A DNA stretch of 64,000 nucleotides from Prochlorococcus sp. HOT208_60m_813I02 (GCA_002025865.1 MWOR01000020.1:18389-82388), one strand, 5' to 3'; shown: positions 1 through 9,330, numbered from the stretch's first letter. Translations and numbers: made by a program. The notes: generated by a model not told the origin, from the letters alone.

Positions 1-59
1 ATAAGATTAGTAAAAATTAATAAGACTAATCTCATTAATAATTTCAGGGGTACCAATCA

Positions 60-428
60 ATGTCAAAAAAAAGAAAAAGAATCAGCAGAAGAAGATTGGC
101 TGGCCAAAGAGTAATGGCACATGTACCTATTTATCATATCGAAACTGGCAAACATAAACCAGTTACAGCAGCAAGAAGATTCATAGCTGAGAATGGTCTC
201 TCTGCGCCTTCAGTTTTCAATGTGAGAAGAAATGAACACACCACCGATAGATTTTTTTGGGGTGAAAAAGGATTATTTAGCGCCCAATATGCTGAAGAAA
301 ATCATTTTCTATTTCCATCACTAAAAGTTGTAGTTGAAGGCATTGGTGAAGAAAAAATATTTGAGGGTCTAGAACTTACTGCAGATGATTGGGAAGAGAT
401 TGAAGAATATGAATATGCTTTTGTTTAA
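60..428 (+). CDS. DUF3155 family conserved cyanobacterial protein
   Basis: Function unknown. The 122-residue product begins with a strongly basic, arginine/lysine-rich stretch (about residues 3-17), continues with HIETGKHKPVTAARRFI and RNEHTTDRFFWGEKGLF, and ends with a very acidic tail. From memory this pattern matches the cyanobacterial DUF3155 family, usually a small protein with the same RKRxSRRR start. The basic head with an acidic tail would suit nucleic-acid or ribosome contact, but that is inference. There is no signal peptide or membrane segment. The 3' end overlaps the convergent esterase gene by 4 nt. Start is the ATG at 60, the first in frame. Confidence 0.85.
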   Translation: MSKKRKRISRRRLAGQRVMAHVPIYHIETGKHKPVTAARRFIAENGLSAPSVFNVRRNEHTTDRFFWGEKGLFSAQYAEENHFLFPSLKVVVEGIGEEKIFEGLELTADDWEEIEEYEYAFV

Positions 429-1042
429 AAAATATTACTTATATTTGAACTTATAAAATTAATTAAATTTGAATCAATTTGATGAAATCCATCGAATTCT
501 AATAATTCACAAAATTTAGATGACTTACTCTTTACCTTTTCATAAATAGTCCTAGAAGCATCTACAGGCACAACGTCATCAAATAAACCATGACTAATAA
601 TCAATGGCGAGAATTTTTCTCCAGGGTTCCAGTTGGGGTGAGGATAACCACTACAAGCAACAATTAATCCAAAATTTAACTTAAATCCCGCATCAATTGC
701 CATTGCCGCCCCCTGAGAGAACCCCAACAAAATTGTTTTTCTTAGTGGAATCTTATCAGTATCAAATTTTTTTAATGTAAGTAAAAGTTTATTTACTTCA
801 ACCTCAGCTCCATTCCAATCATGTGGGTATAATCCATACCACTGTCTTCCCTGACCGCTTGGGTGAAATCCAGGAGCCCTCAAAGAAATTACCTCAAAAT
901 CAAGATTTATTTTTTCAGCCATCTCCTTTCCAAATGTTAAAAGGTCATCTGAATCGGCGCCCCAACCATGCATCAAAATAATTCTATGAGTTGCAGTTTG
1001 AGAGCTAATCGAGACAAATTCATGATTGATAGCATATTTCAT
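425..1042 (-). CDS. alpha/beta-hydrolase, carboxylesterase/phospholipase family
   Basis: Predicted cytoplasmic serine esterase of the small carboxylesterase (acyl-protein thioesterase-like) type. At 205 aa it is slightly shorter than the usual 210-220. The fold motifs are in order: an oxyanion HGWGAD near residue 25, the nucleophile elbow GFSQGA with Ser109, HGLFDDVVP with Asp155 as the likely acid, and GFHQI with His187. The whole catalytic triad is therefore visible. The substrate cannot be read from sequence. It is transcribed divergently from purH, whose start lies 33 bp away, so the two genes share one short promoter region. Convergent overlap of 4 nt with the DUF3155 gene. Confidence 0.88.
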   Translation of the reverse strand: MKYAINHEFVSISSQTATHRIILMHGWGADSDDLLTFGKEMAEKINLDFEVISLRAPGFHPSGQGRQWYGLYPHDWNGAEVEVNKLLLTLKKFDTDKIPLRKTILLGFSQGAAMAIDAGFKLNFGLIVACSGYPHPNWNPGEKFSPLIISHGLFDDVVPVDASRTIYEKVKSKSSKFCELLEFDGFHQIDSNLINFISSNISNIF

Positions 1043-1075
1043 GTTTATATTCTTAAGTAAGTAAACTTTCCCATA

Positions 1076-2629
1076 ATGTCTCCATTAGCTTTAGTTAGTG
1101 TCTCTGATAAAAAAAATATAATCCCATTTTGTAAGGAATTGGTAGAGCAATTTAATTATAAAATTCTATCAAGTGGAGGAACTGCCAAACATCTTATAAA
1201 GGCAAAAATTCCAGTTATTAAAGTTGCTGATTTTACTAATTCTCAAGAAATTCTTGGAGGAAGAGTTAAAACTTTACATCCAAAAATACACGGGGGGATA
1301 TTAGCTAAAAGAACTGATGAGGAACATAAAAAAGATATAGAAACTAACAATCTTGAGTTAATTGATTTAGTAGTTGTAAATTTATATCCTTTTAAAAAAA
1401 CTGTAGATCAGGGAGCTAAATGGGAAGATGCTATTGAAAATATAGATATCGGAGGGCCATCTATGATTCGTTCTGCAGCTAAAAACCATAAAGATGTTTC
1501 CGTTTTAGTAGATCCTAGTCAATATCAAAATTTTCTTGAAGAAAGTAAAAAAGGTAAATTGAAAGACTCATATAAAGCAAAATTAGCCCTTGAAGCTTTT
1601 CAACATACAGCAGACTATGACACTGCAATATCTAATTGGATAAGAAAAGAAAGAGATTTACAATCTTCAAAATATATTGAATCTTACCCACTAATCAAAA
1701 CATTAAGATATGGTGAGAATCCACATCAAAAAGCTTTCTGGTATGGTTTAAGTAACATTGGATGGAACTCAGCAGAACAATTACAAGGAAAAGACTTAAG
1801 TTATAACAATCTATTAGATCTAGAATCGGCACTTTCAACTGTTTTAGAGTTTGGCTACACAGAAAAAGATGAACTTACAAGCGACATGTTTGCCTCTGTT
1901 ATTTTAAAACACAATAATCCTTGTGGTGCCTCTATAAGTAATTCAGCTTCCAAAGCATTTTTGAATGCTTTGGAATGCGATTCTGTTAGTGCATTTGGAG
2001 GAATAGTTGCTTTTAATTCAAATGTTGATAGTGATACTGCAATTCACCTAAAAGATATTTTCTTAGAGTGTGTCGTCGCTCCATCTTTTGATGAAGAAGC
2101 TTTAGAAATTTTAAAAGTTAAAAAGAATTTAAGAATTTTAAAGTTTTCAAAAGATCAACTTCCAAAAAAGAATCAAAATTCTACTAAATCAATAATGGGA
2201 GGATTACTAGTCCAAGATACTGACGATAGTGAAGAAAAAACTGAAAATTGGATTTCAGTAACTAATAAAAATCCGAGTAATCAAATTAACTTAGATCTAA
2301 ATTTTGCATGGAAAATTTGTAAACACGTGAAATCAAATGCAATTGTTATTGCAAAAGACCAAAAAACTATTGGTATTGGAGCTGGACAAATGAATAGAGT
2401 TGGAGCAGCAAAAATTGCATTAAAAGCAGCTGGAAGATTATGTTCTGATGCTGTCTTGGCCAGCGATGGGTTTTTCCCATTTGCAGATACTGTAGAATTA
2501 GCAAATGAATATGGTATAAAAGCTATTATTCAACCTGGAGGAAGTCTTAGAGACCAAGAAAGTATTGATATGTGTAATTCAAAAGGAATCTCAATGGTAT
2601 TTACCCAAAAAAGGCACTTTTTACATTAA
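1076..2629 (+). CDS. purH: bifunctional AICAR transformylase / IMP cyclohydrolase
   Basis: Catalyses the last two steps of purine synthesis, formylation of AICAR to FAICAR and its cyclisation to IMP, in the cytoplasm. The 517-residue product has the N-terminal MGS-like cyclohydrolase domain (SSGGTAKHL, GGRVKTLHPKIHGG) and the C-terminal transformylase domain (RYGENPHQKA, KHNNPCGAS, GGSLRDQESID), in normal order and at full family length. The final residues RHFLH are the typical PurH end. It stands alone between a divergent esterase and a convergent DoxX gene only 1 nt away, so it is probably monocistronic. Start is the ATG at 1076. Confidence 0.97.
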   Translation: MSPLALVSVSDKKNIIPFCKELVEQFNYKILSSGGTAKHLIKAKIPVIKVADFTNSQEILGGRVKTLHPKIHGGILAKRTDEEHKKDIETNNLELIDLVVVNLYPFKKTVDQGAKWEDAIENIDIGGPSMIRSAAKNHKDVSVLVDPSQYQNFLEESKKGKLKDSYKAKLALEAFQHTADYDTAISNWIRKERDLQSSKYIESYPLIKTLRYGENPHQKAFWYGLSNIGWNSAEQLQGKDLSYNNLLDLESALSTVLEFGYTEKDELTSDMFASVILKHNNPCGASISNSASKAFLNALECDSVSAFGGIVAFNSNVDSDTAIHLKDIFLECVVAPSFDEEALEILKVKKNLRILKFSKDQLPKKNQNSTKSIMGGLLVQDTDDSEEKTENWISVTNKNPSNQINLDLNFAWKICKHVKSNAIVIAKDQKTIGIGAGQMNRVGAAKIALKAAGRLCSDAVLASDGFFPFADTVELANEYGIKAIIQPGGSLRDQESIDMCNSKGISMVFTQKRHFLH

Positions 2630-2630
2630 A

Positions 2631-3191
2631 TTATGTTGATTTTGGATAATATGTAATCTTGTTAGTTTTTCTGAATAAAGATAACCTGCCTGGACCTGCA
2701 CATAGAAAGTAGAGAGAAATAGCTCCATATATAAAAGACAATTCGAAAGCATAATTATGACCTTCAACCACTGCCAGAGGAAAGCCTTCTAGTCCAGTAT
2801 CAAGGAGATGAAAATAAACTGCAAATGCCATGGTAGAAAATAGACCAAGAGAAGAAAGCCTAGCAAAAATCCCTAAAGCCAATCCTACTGGGCATACCAG
2901 TTGAGTAATTGCTGCTCCAAAAGTCCAAATAACAGGATCACCAGGCAAAAATGGGAAATACTTACCAACAACAAACTCCGCAAAGCCCTGAGGATCTTGA
3001 AGTTTTTCAAGGCCATGATGAATCATCAAAGCACAAAAACCTATTCTTAAAACGAAAATTGATAGTTCCCCAAGGATATTTACCTCTGACCCTGAAGATG
3101 AATTGGCAACCACAACTTCAACTTTTTGGGGAGCTTTAGTTCTATTCATACTTGCAGTTTGAACCTGATTAGTTTGTGCTTTGTCTTCCAT
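2631..3191 (-). CDS. DoxX family membrane protein
   Basis: A small integral membrane protein (186 aa) with about four hydrophobic segments between residues 40 and 165. It carries the DoxX-type hallmark RIGFCALMIHHGLEKLQDPQGFA, followed by a helix rich in small residues (TQLVCPVGLALGIF). DoxX proteins are known in redox and quinone contexts in other bacteria; the exact role in cyanobacteria is not established. The first 35 residues are polar and look like an unstructured cytoplasmic extension. Convergent with purH at a distance of 1 nt; about 100 bp separate it from the ispH stop on the same strand. Confidence 0.85.
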   Translation of the reverse strand: MEDKAQTNQVQTASMNRTKAPQKVEVVVANSSSGSEVNILGELSIFVLRIGFCALMIHHGLEKLQDPQGFAEFVVGKYFPFLPGDPVIWTFGAAITQLVCPVGLALGIFARLSSLGLFSTMAFAVYFHLLDTGLEGFPLAVVEGHNYAFELSFIYGAISLYFLCAGPGRLSLFRKTNKITYYPKST

Positions 3192-3294
3192 ACTTCATAA
3201 CTTTTTCATTATTCTAGTTAATAAAGGAGATCTTTTGGAATTATCTGACTAAAAAATTAAAAAAACTAAGCAAATTTATAAATGATTAACTAAT

Positions 3295-4491
3295 TCAGGA
3301 AGCAATATCAATTAACTTTTCAATAACATCTGCAACAACCTTATCAGGAGTGGATGCACCTGAGGTAATTCCAACATTAATTTTTCCACTAGGTAGAAAA
3401 TTATTCTTAAGTTCTAATTCTGATCCTAGTGGTTTATGAAATATTGAGTTTTCTTTAACTGATATCCTCTCTGGTGTATCAATGTGAAAAGAAGAAATAT
3501 TTTTAGTAATTGCTATTTCTTGTAGGTGAGTAGTATTGGAAGAATTGAAACCTCCAATAACTACTAAAATATCAAGGTCTTCATCAACCAAAGAGAACAT
3601 TGCATCTTGTCTTTCTTCAGTTGCATCACAAATAGTATTAAAAGCTAAAAAGTGACTATTTAAGTTTTCTGGTCCAAATTTTTTTAACATCGTTCTTTCA
3701 AAAACCTTTCCAATTTCTTCAGTCTCACTCTTAAGCATAGTTGTCTGATTTGCAACTCCCACTCTATCTAAATCTTTATCGGGATCAAATCCATTAGAAA
3801 AAGCTTTAGCAAATTTGTTCATAAACTCATTTCTATTACCTCTCCCGAGAATATATTCAGATACGTAGTTTGCTTCTTCAAGATCAAGTACAACTAAATA
3901 TTTACCTGCGAATGAACTTGTAGCCAGAGTCTCTTCATGCTTAAATTTTCCATGAATAATAGATGTGAAAACATGTTTTTTATGTTTTTCGACTGTATGC
4001 CAAACCTTAGAAACCCATGGACAAGTTGTATCAATGATATGACAACCTTTCTCATGCAAGAGTTTCATTTCTTGAACAGTAGCTCCGAAAGCAGGAAGTA
4101 TAACAACATCCCCATTAGAAACTAAAGAAAAATCTTTGATTCCATTTTTAGCTGAAATGAATTTCACATTCATTTTTCTTAAATGATCATTAACCGAGGG
4201 ATTATGAATTATTTCGTTTGTTATCCAAATATTCTCATTAGGGTAATGTCTTCTAGTTTCATAAGCCATTGCTACAGCTCTTTCAACTCCCCAACAGAAA
4301 CCGAAGGCTTGTGCTAGCTTGATATTTAGTCTGCCTTTAGTGTAATTAAAACCATTATCTCTAATAGAACTTATCAAATCACTTTGGTAAGCTTCTTCTA
4401 ACGCTTTAGCTCTTTTTGTTGGAGAATCGAAACCCCTTCTATTGTATCTATCAGAGTGATGAAGGGATCTTCTAAAAGCTTGAGTATCCAT
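3295..4491 (-). CDS. ispH: 4-hydroxy-3-methylbut-2-enyl diphosphate reductase
   Basis: Last enzyme of the MEP pathway; reduces HMBPP to IPP and DMAPP, feeding carotenoid, chlorophyll phytol and quinone synthesis. It is a 4Fe-4S enzyme and the three cluster cysteines are visible: GFCWGV (Cys66), TTCPWV (Cys157) and NTICDAT (Cys288). EIIHNPSV and TSGASTPD are further IspH signatures. At 398 aa it is the long cyanobacterial/plastid form with an N-terminal extension of about 50 residues compared with the 310-aa E. coli type. Single gene between amt and the DoxX gene, all on the minus strand, with an amt terminator before it. Confidence 0.97.
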   Translation of the reverse strand: MDTQAFRRSLHHSDRYNRRGFDSPTKRAKALEEAYQSDLISSIRDNGFNYTKGRLNIKLAQAFGFCWGVERAVAMAYETRRHYPNENIWITNEIIHNPSVNDHLRKMNVKFISAKNGIKDFSLVSNGDVVILPAFGATVQEMKLLHEKGCHIIDTTCPWVSKVWHTVEKHKKHVFTSIIHGKFKHEETLATSSFAGKYLVVLDLEEANYVSEYILGRGNRNEFMNKFAKAFSNGFDPDKDLDRVGVANQTTMLKSETEEIGKVFERTMLKKFGPENLNSHFLAFNTICDATEERQDAMFSLVDEDLDILVVIGGFNSSNTTHLQEIAITKNISSFHIDTPERISVKENSIFHKPLGSELELKNNFLPSGKINVGITSGASTPDKVVADVIEKLIDIAS

Positions 4492-4526
4492 TATCCTATA
4501 TTACAACGTTTTAAATAATTTTTCGT

Positions 4527-4561
4527 AAAAAAAAAGAAACCTGACATAAGTCAGGTTTCTT
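4527..4561 (-). terminator. intrinsic terminator of amt
   Basis: A 12-bp perfect stem (4534-4545 with 4550-4561, AAGAAACCTGAC type) closes a 4-nt loop. On the minus strand it is followed by a run of nine U residues (A-run 4527-4535 on plus). It lies 20 bp past the amt stop codon, exactly where transcription of amt should end, and it separates amt from ispH. Confidence 0.93.
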
Positions 4562-4580
4562 AAATTAATTTTTAGTTAGA

Positions 4581-6041
4581 TTATTTAGCAGATGCAAAGT
4601 CTGGATATGCTTCCATTCCATGCTCTCCTATATCTAAGCCTTGAGTCTCTTCTTCTTCAGATACTCGGATTCCACCGAATAATCCTCCAATTACAGACCA
4701 GGCAATCCAGCAAGTAACCAGTGTCCAAATAGCATAAGCTGCGGCACCAAGAGCTTGAACAAGAAGAAGGGTAATACCTCCGCCATTGAACAATCCCATA
4801 CCTGCTCCATCGCCTTGTACAGCTGTACCCCAAAGACCGATTACAATAGTACCCCATACACCACAAACTCCGTGAACAGAGAATGCGCCTACAGGATCAT
4901 CGATCTCAGCGGCATCAAGTGCTGCAACAGAAAATACAACGATTATTCCTCCAACTAGTCCTGCGAACCAGGCTCCAGCAAGAGTCATATCACCACAACC
5001 AGCAGTGATACTAACCAAACCAGCAAGGATTCCGTTAATTATCATTGTAAGATCAGGCTTACCAGAAGTTAATGTTGAAACAATAGTTGCACCAATAGCA
5101 CCAGCTGCTGCTGCCAAAGTAGTTGTTACAGCAACATAAGGAACCCATTGATCCATAGCAAGTTGAGAACCGGGGTTAAAACCATACCAACCTATCCATA
5201 GAACTAATGCACCTAGAGTAGCTATAGCCATGTTGTGTCCTGGCATAGCCTGTGGTTTCCCATCAGAGTATTTGCCAATTCTTGGTCCAAGAAGCATAGC
5301 TCCTACAAGACCAGCCCATGCTCCAACTGAGTGCACAATTGAAGAACCAGCAAAGTCTACAAAACCTAAAGAATCAAGCCAACCACCATTCCATTTCCAG
5401 CTACCAGCAATTGGATATATAAATGCAGTTAATACGACAGCAAAAACAACAAATTCTCCAAATTTAACTCTTTCAGCAACAAGACCGGATACGATAGTTG
5501 CCGCAGTTCCTGCGAATGCAGACTGGAACAAGAAATCAACTGTTGGGACTAATCCAGCATCAGTTACCATATCTGCAGTAACTGTTGGATCAAAAAATAA
5601 ACCTCCAAAATAAAGCCATCCGTCAGCAACACTACCTCCGTACATTAATGAATAGCCGATAAACCAATAAGAAGTTACAGCTAGAGCAAATACAAAGAGG
5701 TTTTTAGCAAGAATGTTAACAGCGTTCTTAGAACGGCACATACCTGCCTCAACCATAGCGAAACCGGCGTTCATAAAGATCACTAAAATAGTAGCGATCA
5801 AAAGCCATAGATTGTTAGCAAGAAAAGCTGCATTCAACTCAGGTAAATCAGCTGCGTGAGCTGAAAGATTAAAAATACCTAAACCAAACAAAGCTAGGGG
5901 AACAGTTGCAAGCCACAACATAGAGCGGTTTGAACTAAATCCTCGAATACTCCTCAAAAGGAGCATAGGTCCATTAACAAGACTTGCATCTTGAAGTTTG
6001 GACCTAGAGCGCCTTTGAGGCGTTTGCAAAGCAGTGGTCAT
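4581..6041 (-). CDS. amt1: ammonium transporter Amt
   Basis: Amt/MEP/Rh-family channel for ammonium uptake across the cytoplasmic membrane. The 486-residue protein has an N-terminal basic stretch and a hydrophobic signal-like segment ending in AHA (about residues 40-63), then about 11 membrane helices. Family marks are NAGFAMVEAGMCRSKN, the twin pore histidines (GSSIVHSVGAW and FSVHGVCGVWG) and the ILWIGWYGFNPGS-type turn. The C-terminal tail after the last helix is short and acidic. It is transcribed from an NtcA-type promoter (6096-6138) and ends at a strong terminator, so it is probably a monocistronic, nitrogen-controlled unit. No Shine-Dalgarno sequence: nine U residues precede the ATG directly. 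Confidence 0.97.
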   Translation of the reverse strand: MTTALQTPQRRSRSKLQDASLVNGPMLLLRSIRGFSSNRSMLWLATVPLALFGLGIFNLSAHAADLPELNAAFLANNLWLLIATILVIFMNAGFAMVEAGMCRSKNAVNILAKNLFVFALAVTSYWFIGYSLMYGGSVADGWLYFGGLFFDPTVTADMVTDAGLVPTVDFLFQSAFAGTAATIVSGLVAERVKFGEFVVFAVVLTAFIYPIAGSWKWNGGWLDSLGFVDFAGSSIVHSVGAWAGLVGAMLLGPRIGKYSDGKPQAMPGHNMAIATLGALVLWIGWYGFNPGSQLAMDQWVPYVAVTTTLAAAAGAIGATIVSTLTSGKPDLTMIINGILAGLVSITAGCGDMTLAGAWFAGLVGGIIVVFSVAALDAAEIDDPVGAFSVHGVCGVWGTIVIGLWGTAVQGDGAGMGLFNGGGITLLLVQALGAAAYAIWTLVTCWIAWSVIGGLFGGIRVSEEEETQGLDIGEHGMEAYPDFASAK

Positions 6042-6060
6042 AAAAAAAAATTAGATCTGC

Positions 6061-6082
6061 AAAAAAACAGTTTGTGCTGTTT
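6061..6082 (-). promoter_or_regulatory. small hairpin with U-run in the amt leader
   Basis: On the minus strand AAACAG (6082-6077) pairs with CTGTTT (6070-6065) around a six-base loop, and four more U residues follow. It resembles a weak intrinsic terminator and would sit in the first 30 nt of the amt transcript if transcription starts near 6090. It could be an attenuator or simply a 5' stabilising hairpin; only two of six pairs are GC. Confidence 0.35.
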
Positions 6083-6095
6083 CCTTTCAAATTTA

Positions 6096-6138
6096 AATTT
6101 ATTCAAAAAACTTATCCGTGTCTAGTAGTTGTTTATAC
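6096..6138 (-). promoter_or_regulatory. NtcA-activated promoter of amt
   Basis: Read on the minus strand, 6138-6125 is GTATAAACAACTAC, a perfect match to the NtcA consensus GTA-N8-TAC. After 23 nt comes TAAATT (6101-6096), a good -10 hexamer (TAN3T). This is the classical layout of an NtcA-activated promoter with the operator replacing the -35 box. A start near 6090 would give a leader of about 49 nt before the amt ATG. The ntcA gene itself is in this window and its own promoter has the same layout. Confidence 0.8.
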
Positions 6139-6222
6139 CATTTTTATAGTTGCACCTTAAAAAAATATTTGTTAAATTTGAAAATTATTTTTTTTGGGGT
6201 TTCAAAATATCAAGTTTTTCGG

Positions 6223-6963
6223 TTAATTTAAAGGTTTAATTCCATTCCATGATACGTGGTCGATATGAAATTCAAAAGAACATGGAATAGTTATCATTCC
6301 TGCACTTAAAGATTCTCTAAAGAGATTGCCGTACAAGGGATCTGCATCATCCCCAGGGGCAAAAAAACAAGCGTCCTTTCTCGTAATACAAAGTACTAAA
6401 ACACTTTTACTTTCAGGCATTAATTCCTTTAATTCCATGAGGTGTTTTTGACCTCTTTTCGTTACTGTATCTGGGAATAGAGCTACATTTTCTTTAATCC
6501 AAGTCGTATTTTTAACCTCAATGAAAATGTTACGTTTATCAGGATTTGAAGATTTTGGAGTTAAAAAAAAGTCAATTCTGCTTTTTTTATCTTTTCCGTA
6601 GGGAACTTCAGGTTTAATTGTCTCTATTTCTCCTATTATTTTGTTTAACAAATTTTTCTCAATAACCTTTTTGATTAACTTATTTGCAAATAAAGTATTA
6701 ATTCCCACCCAAACCTCTTCATTTTTTGCATCTAAAACACAAATCTGTTCCCAAGTAAAAGGTAATTTTCTTTTTGGAGAAGGGGAAACACTTATTCTTA
6801 CTTTTGCCCCCTCACTCAAAAGTCCCTTCATTGGGCCCGTATTAGCACAGTGCGCAGTTACTACCTCTCCACTCTTTAATTTTATATCTGCAAGAAACCT
6901 TTTATACCTCTTAATTAAAATCCCTTCAATTAGTGGATCAAATTCAATTATCCGATCATTCAT
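6223..6963 (-). CDS. sfsA: SfsA family protein (sugar fermentation stimulation homologue)
   Basis: The 246-aa protein matches SfsA over its length: an N-terminal OB-like part with [12 protein letters not shown], and a nuclease-like C-terminal core with SRIDFFL and the D...E-x-K pattern in [10 protein letters not shown], followed by [13 protein letters not shown]. SfsA proteins are described as DNA-binding or nuclease-like; the role in cyanobacteria is unknown. The PD-(D/E)xK-type residues appear intact. Divergent from murJ with only about 30 bp between the starts. Length agrees with the family (about 235-250). Confidence 0.92.
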   Translation of the reverse strand: MNDRIIEFDPLIEGILIKRYKRFLADIKLKSGEVVTAHCANTGPMKGLLSEGAKVRISVSPSPKRKLPFTWEQICVLDAKNEEVWVGINTLFANKLIKKVIEKNLLNKIIGEIETIKPEVPYGKDKKSRIDFFLTPKSSNPDKRNIFIEVKNTTWIKENVALFPDTVTKRGQKHLMELKELMPESKSVLVLCITRKDACFFAPGDDADPLYGNLFRESLSAGMITIPCSFEFHIDHVSWNGIKPLN

Positions 6964-6994
6964 AAATATGTCGTTAGTTAGAAATCAAATATAA

Positions 6995-8617
6995 TTGAAA
7001 CTTAAACTTGTTGAAAAATTTAGACAAATCCAAATGCATTCATTTTTAAAAAATAATGTTTTTTCAATTTCGTTTGGTACTAGTCTTAGTAAATTAGCTG
7101 GATGTATAAGACAAATATTTATAGCTGCTGCTTTTGGAGTTGGGGTAACATACGACGCATTTAATTATGCCTATATAATTCCAGGTTTTTTGCTAATAAT
7201 CATTGGAGGGATTAATGGTCCCTTACATAACGCAGTCGTTGCCGTTCTTACTCCCCTTAACAAAAAAAATGGAGGGATTGTTTTAACTCAAGTAAGCATA
7301 AAACTTTCAATATTATTAACTGGTTTAGCTATATTGATTTACTTTAATTCCAGTTTATTAATTGAATTATTAGCCCCCAATTTAAGTTTCGAAGCTAAAT
7401 CTATTGCCACTTACCAATTAAAAATACTTACACCTTGTATTCCTTTATCCGGATTCATAGGTTTAAGCTTTGGCGCCTTAAATTCCCAAAGAAAATTCTT
7501 TTTATCAAGTATAAGTCCAGCAATAACAAGCCTAACTACTATGTTTTTTATTTTATTAAGTTGGATTTTCAACCAAGAAAATGCATATTCTCATTTCTTT
7601 ACTTATACGGGATTACTTGCTTATGCAACTTTGACAGGAACTTTAATCCAGTTTGTTATTCAAATTTCGGAAATAAATAAAATCGGTCTATTGAGATTAA
7701 CGTCACACTTCCAATTATTTAATGATGAAGAGAGGAGGATTTTCAAACTAATTATTCCAGCATCTATCTCATCAGGTCTCAGTCAAATTAATGTTTTTAT
7801 CGATATGTTTTTCGCTTCAAGTTTTCAAGGAGCAGCATCGGGACTAGCTTACGGAAACTTTCTGATACAAGCCCCATTAGGAATATTATCTAACTCTTTA
7901 ATTTTGCCATTACTTCCAAAATTCTCAAAATTAAGAAGTGAACAAGACTACATAGGCCTTCAAAAAAAATTGATCTCTGGAATAGAGTACTGTTTCTTGA
8001 CAACTATTTTTTTAACAGGATTTTTCATAACATTTAATAATCAAATAGTGCAGTTAGTTTTTCAGAGAGGATCTTTTGATTATTCAGCGGCTTTAAAAGT
8101 AAAGAATATTTTAATTGCTTATGCAGTTGGCATACCTTTTTATCTTTATAGAGATTTATTAGTAAGAACTTACTATGCAATAGAAAAAACAAACTTCCCT
8201 TTCAAGTCATCATTTACAGGGATAATATTAAATGTTTTTTTTGATTGGGTTTTAATTGGTGCCCCAATTAATAATTTTGGAAATCTTTCACCATATAATT
8301 TTGGAGTTGTTGGAATAATTTTATCTTCAGTAATAGTTAACTTTATAGTTTGTATTTTGCTTTCTTTTAATCTGAGAAATGAAAATATCCATTTGCCTAA
8401 CTTGGAATTATTGAGGAAAATTAGCCTTATGTCACTAGCAGCATTTATAGACAGCACACTTTGTTTTAACATTCTGAAAACTACGAATAACTTCAATTCA
8501 AATCTCGCGGAATTTTTATTATTAATATTTGGAACTCTAACTTTTTTTGTAATTTACTATATACTTACAAAATACTTGAAAGTAAATAAATTTAAAGTTT
8601 CAAAAAAAGAGATTTAG
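6995..8617 (+). CDS. murJ: MurJ/MviN lipid II flippase family protein
   Basis: Predicted to move lipid-linked peptidoglycan precursor across the inner membrane. The 540-residue product is hydrophobic throughout (about 13-14 helices), with the MviN signatures GTSLSKLAGCIRQIFIAAAFGVG near the N-terminus, GGINGPLHNAVV, and LVFQRGSFD in the second half. Two starts are possible: TTG at 6995 and ATG at 7034 (Met14). The ATG places the first helix where other MurJ proteins have it, so it may be the true start. The 3' end overlaps the convergent DUF3181 gene by 4 nt. Confidence 0.93.
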   Translation: MKLKLVEKFRQIQMHSFLKNNVFSISFGTSLSKLAGCIRQIFIAAAFGVGVTYDAFNYAYIIPGFLLIIIGGINGPLHNAVVAVLTPLNKKNGGIVLTQVSIKLSILLTGLAILIYFNSSLLIELLAPNLSFEAKSIATYQLKILTPCIPLSGFIGLSFGALNSQRKFFLSSISPAITSLTTMFFILLSWIFNQENAYSHFFTYTGLLAYATLTGTLIQFVIQISEINKIGLLRLTSHFQLFNDEERRIFKLIIPASISSGLSQINVFIDMFFASSFQGAASGLAYGNFLIQAPLGILSNSLILPLLPKFSKLRSEQDYIGLQKKLISGIEYCFLTTIFLTGFFITFNNQIVQLVFQRGSFDYSAALKVKNILIAYAVGIPFYLYRDLLVRTYYAIEKTNFPFKSSFTGIILNVFFDWVLIGAPINNFGNLSPYNFGVVGIILSSVIVNFIVCILLSFNLRNENIHLPNLELLRKISLMSLAAFIDSTLCFNILKTTNNFNSNLAEFLLLIFGTLTFFVIYYILTKYLKVNKFKVSKKEI

Positions 8618-8904
8618 TTTTTAAAAAAACTTTCCAAAATCTCCTCTAATTCTAGAATTTGTGAGTTAGTGATCAAATTAATCAGTGGAATACTATTAAC
8701 ACCATCCCCTACTTTTACATTTATTGCTTTCAAACTTAATTTTGCAGCCTCCATTGGGCCTTGATCTTTATTGCTGATACATTCAATAGCAAGATGCCTC
8801 GCTAGGCCAGCGTCTCCAAGATACAAATTCCACTTTTCTATTCTAATAAAAACCTTTTCGGAAATAACATTTTCTAGATCACTTATACGTATCTGAGATT
8901 CCAT
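8614..8904 (-). CDS. DUF3181 family conserved cyanobacterial protein
   Basis: A 96-aa soluble protein of unknown function. It shows alternating helices with RIEKWNLYLGDAGLARHLAIE and GDGVNSIPLINLI, which I recall as typical of the cyanobacterial DUF3181 family. There are no membrane segments and no catalytic motif I recognise. It is followed downstream by the convergent murJ end (4-nt overlap) and lies 14 nt after the small membrane protein gene on the same strand, so the two may be co-transcribed. Confidence 0.8.
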   Translation of the reverse strand: MESQIRISDLENVISEKVFIRIEKWNLYLGDAGLARHLAIECISNKDQGPMEAAKLSLKAINVKVGDGVNSIPLINLITNSQILELEEILESFFKN

Positions 8905-8918
8905 AAATATAAATTGAT

Positions 8919-9200
8919 TTAAGTTGATTGTTTTGAAGTATCTTTAGGTTTTTTTATAATTACGAAAATTAAATGGGCGGCCAAAAGAACTGACCAGACA
9001 ATTGCAAAATTATTAAAATAGTCGATTTCAAATTTAATCTCTTTTAAAAGCCACGTGCCACTTACAATCGCAGTAAATATCATGCAGTGAATAACAAAAT
9101 TTACTATTCGAGAAAAATGTTTATAGATTGGATCTTCTAAATCACCATTTCCGTACCACTTTATAGGCATATTAATAATTAGATTGTTAATAATAGACAT
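8919..9200 (-). CDS. small membrane protein, two helices, function unknown
   Basis: A 93-aa protein with two clear hydrophobic segments (about residues 33-51 and 65-82), separated by a short acidic/aromatic loop, and a Lys-rich tail ending KKPKDTSKQST. The N-terminal third contains MPIKWYGNGDLEDPIYKHFSRIVNF. I do not recognise a named family. It is conserved-looking and co-directional with the following DUF3181 gene at 14 nt. A heme- or cytochrome-like role has no support: the two histidines that fall near the helices are not in a known motif. Confidence 0.7.
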   Translation of the reverse strand: MSIINNLIINMPIKWYGNGDLEDPIYKHFSRIVNFVIHCMIFTAIVSGTWLLKEIKFEIDYFNNFAIVWSVLLAAHLIFVIIKKPKDTSKQST

Positions 9201-9256
9201 TTTACCTGAAATCTAGTTGACTAAGAGACCCTGAAACAGAGATATTACATAATTAT

Positions 9257-9330
9257 GCGCCTGTAGCTCAGTGGATTAGAGCACCTGACTACGGATCAGG
9301 GTGTCGGGAGTTCGAATCTCTCCAGGCGCG
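9257..9330 (+). tRNA. trnR-ACG: tRNA-Arg (anticodon ACG)
   Basis: A 74-nt cloverleaf. The acceptor stem GCGCCTG (9257-9263) pairs with CAGGCGC (9323-9329), with discriminator G. The anticodon stem CCTGA/TCAGG encloses the loop CTACGGA, and the T-arm contains GTTCGAATC. ACG (inosine-modified) reads CGN arginine codons. CCA is not encoded. No integrase or island follows it; glyA begins 77 bp downstream. Confidence 0.97.

Noticed and set aside
5230..5613. 127-aa plus-strand reading frame inside amt
   Set aside because: It lies wholly antisense to the well-supported amt gene, is proline/threonine-rich without any motif, and is explained by the base composition of amt.
6641..6994. 117-aa plus-strand frame inside sfsA
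   Set aside because: Antisense to sfsA, whose motifs are clear; shadow of a strongly conserved coding strand.
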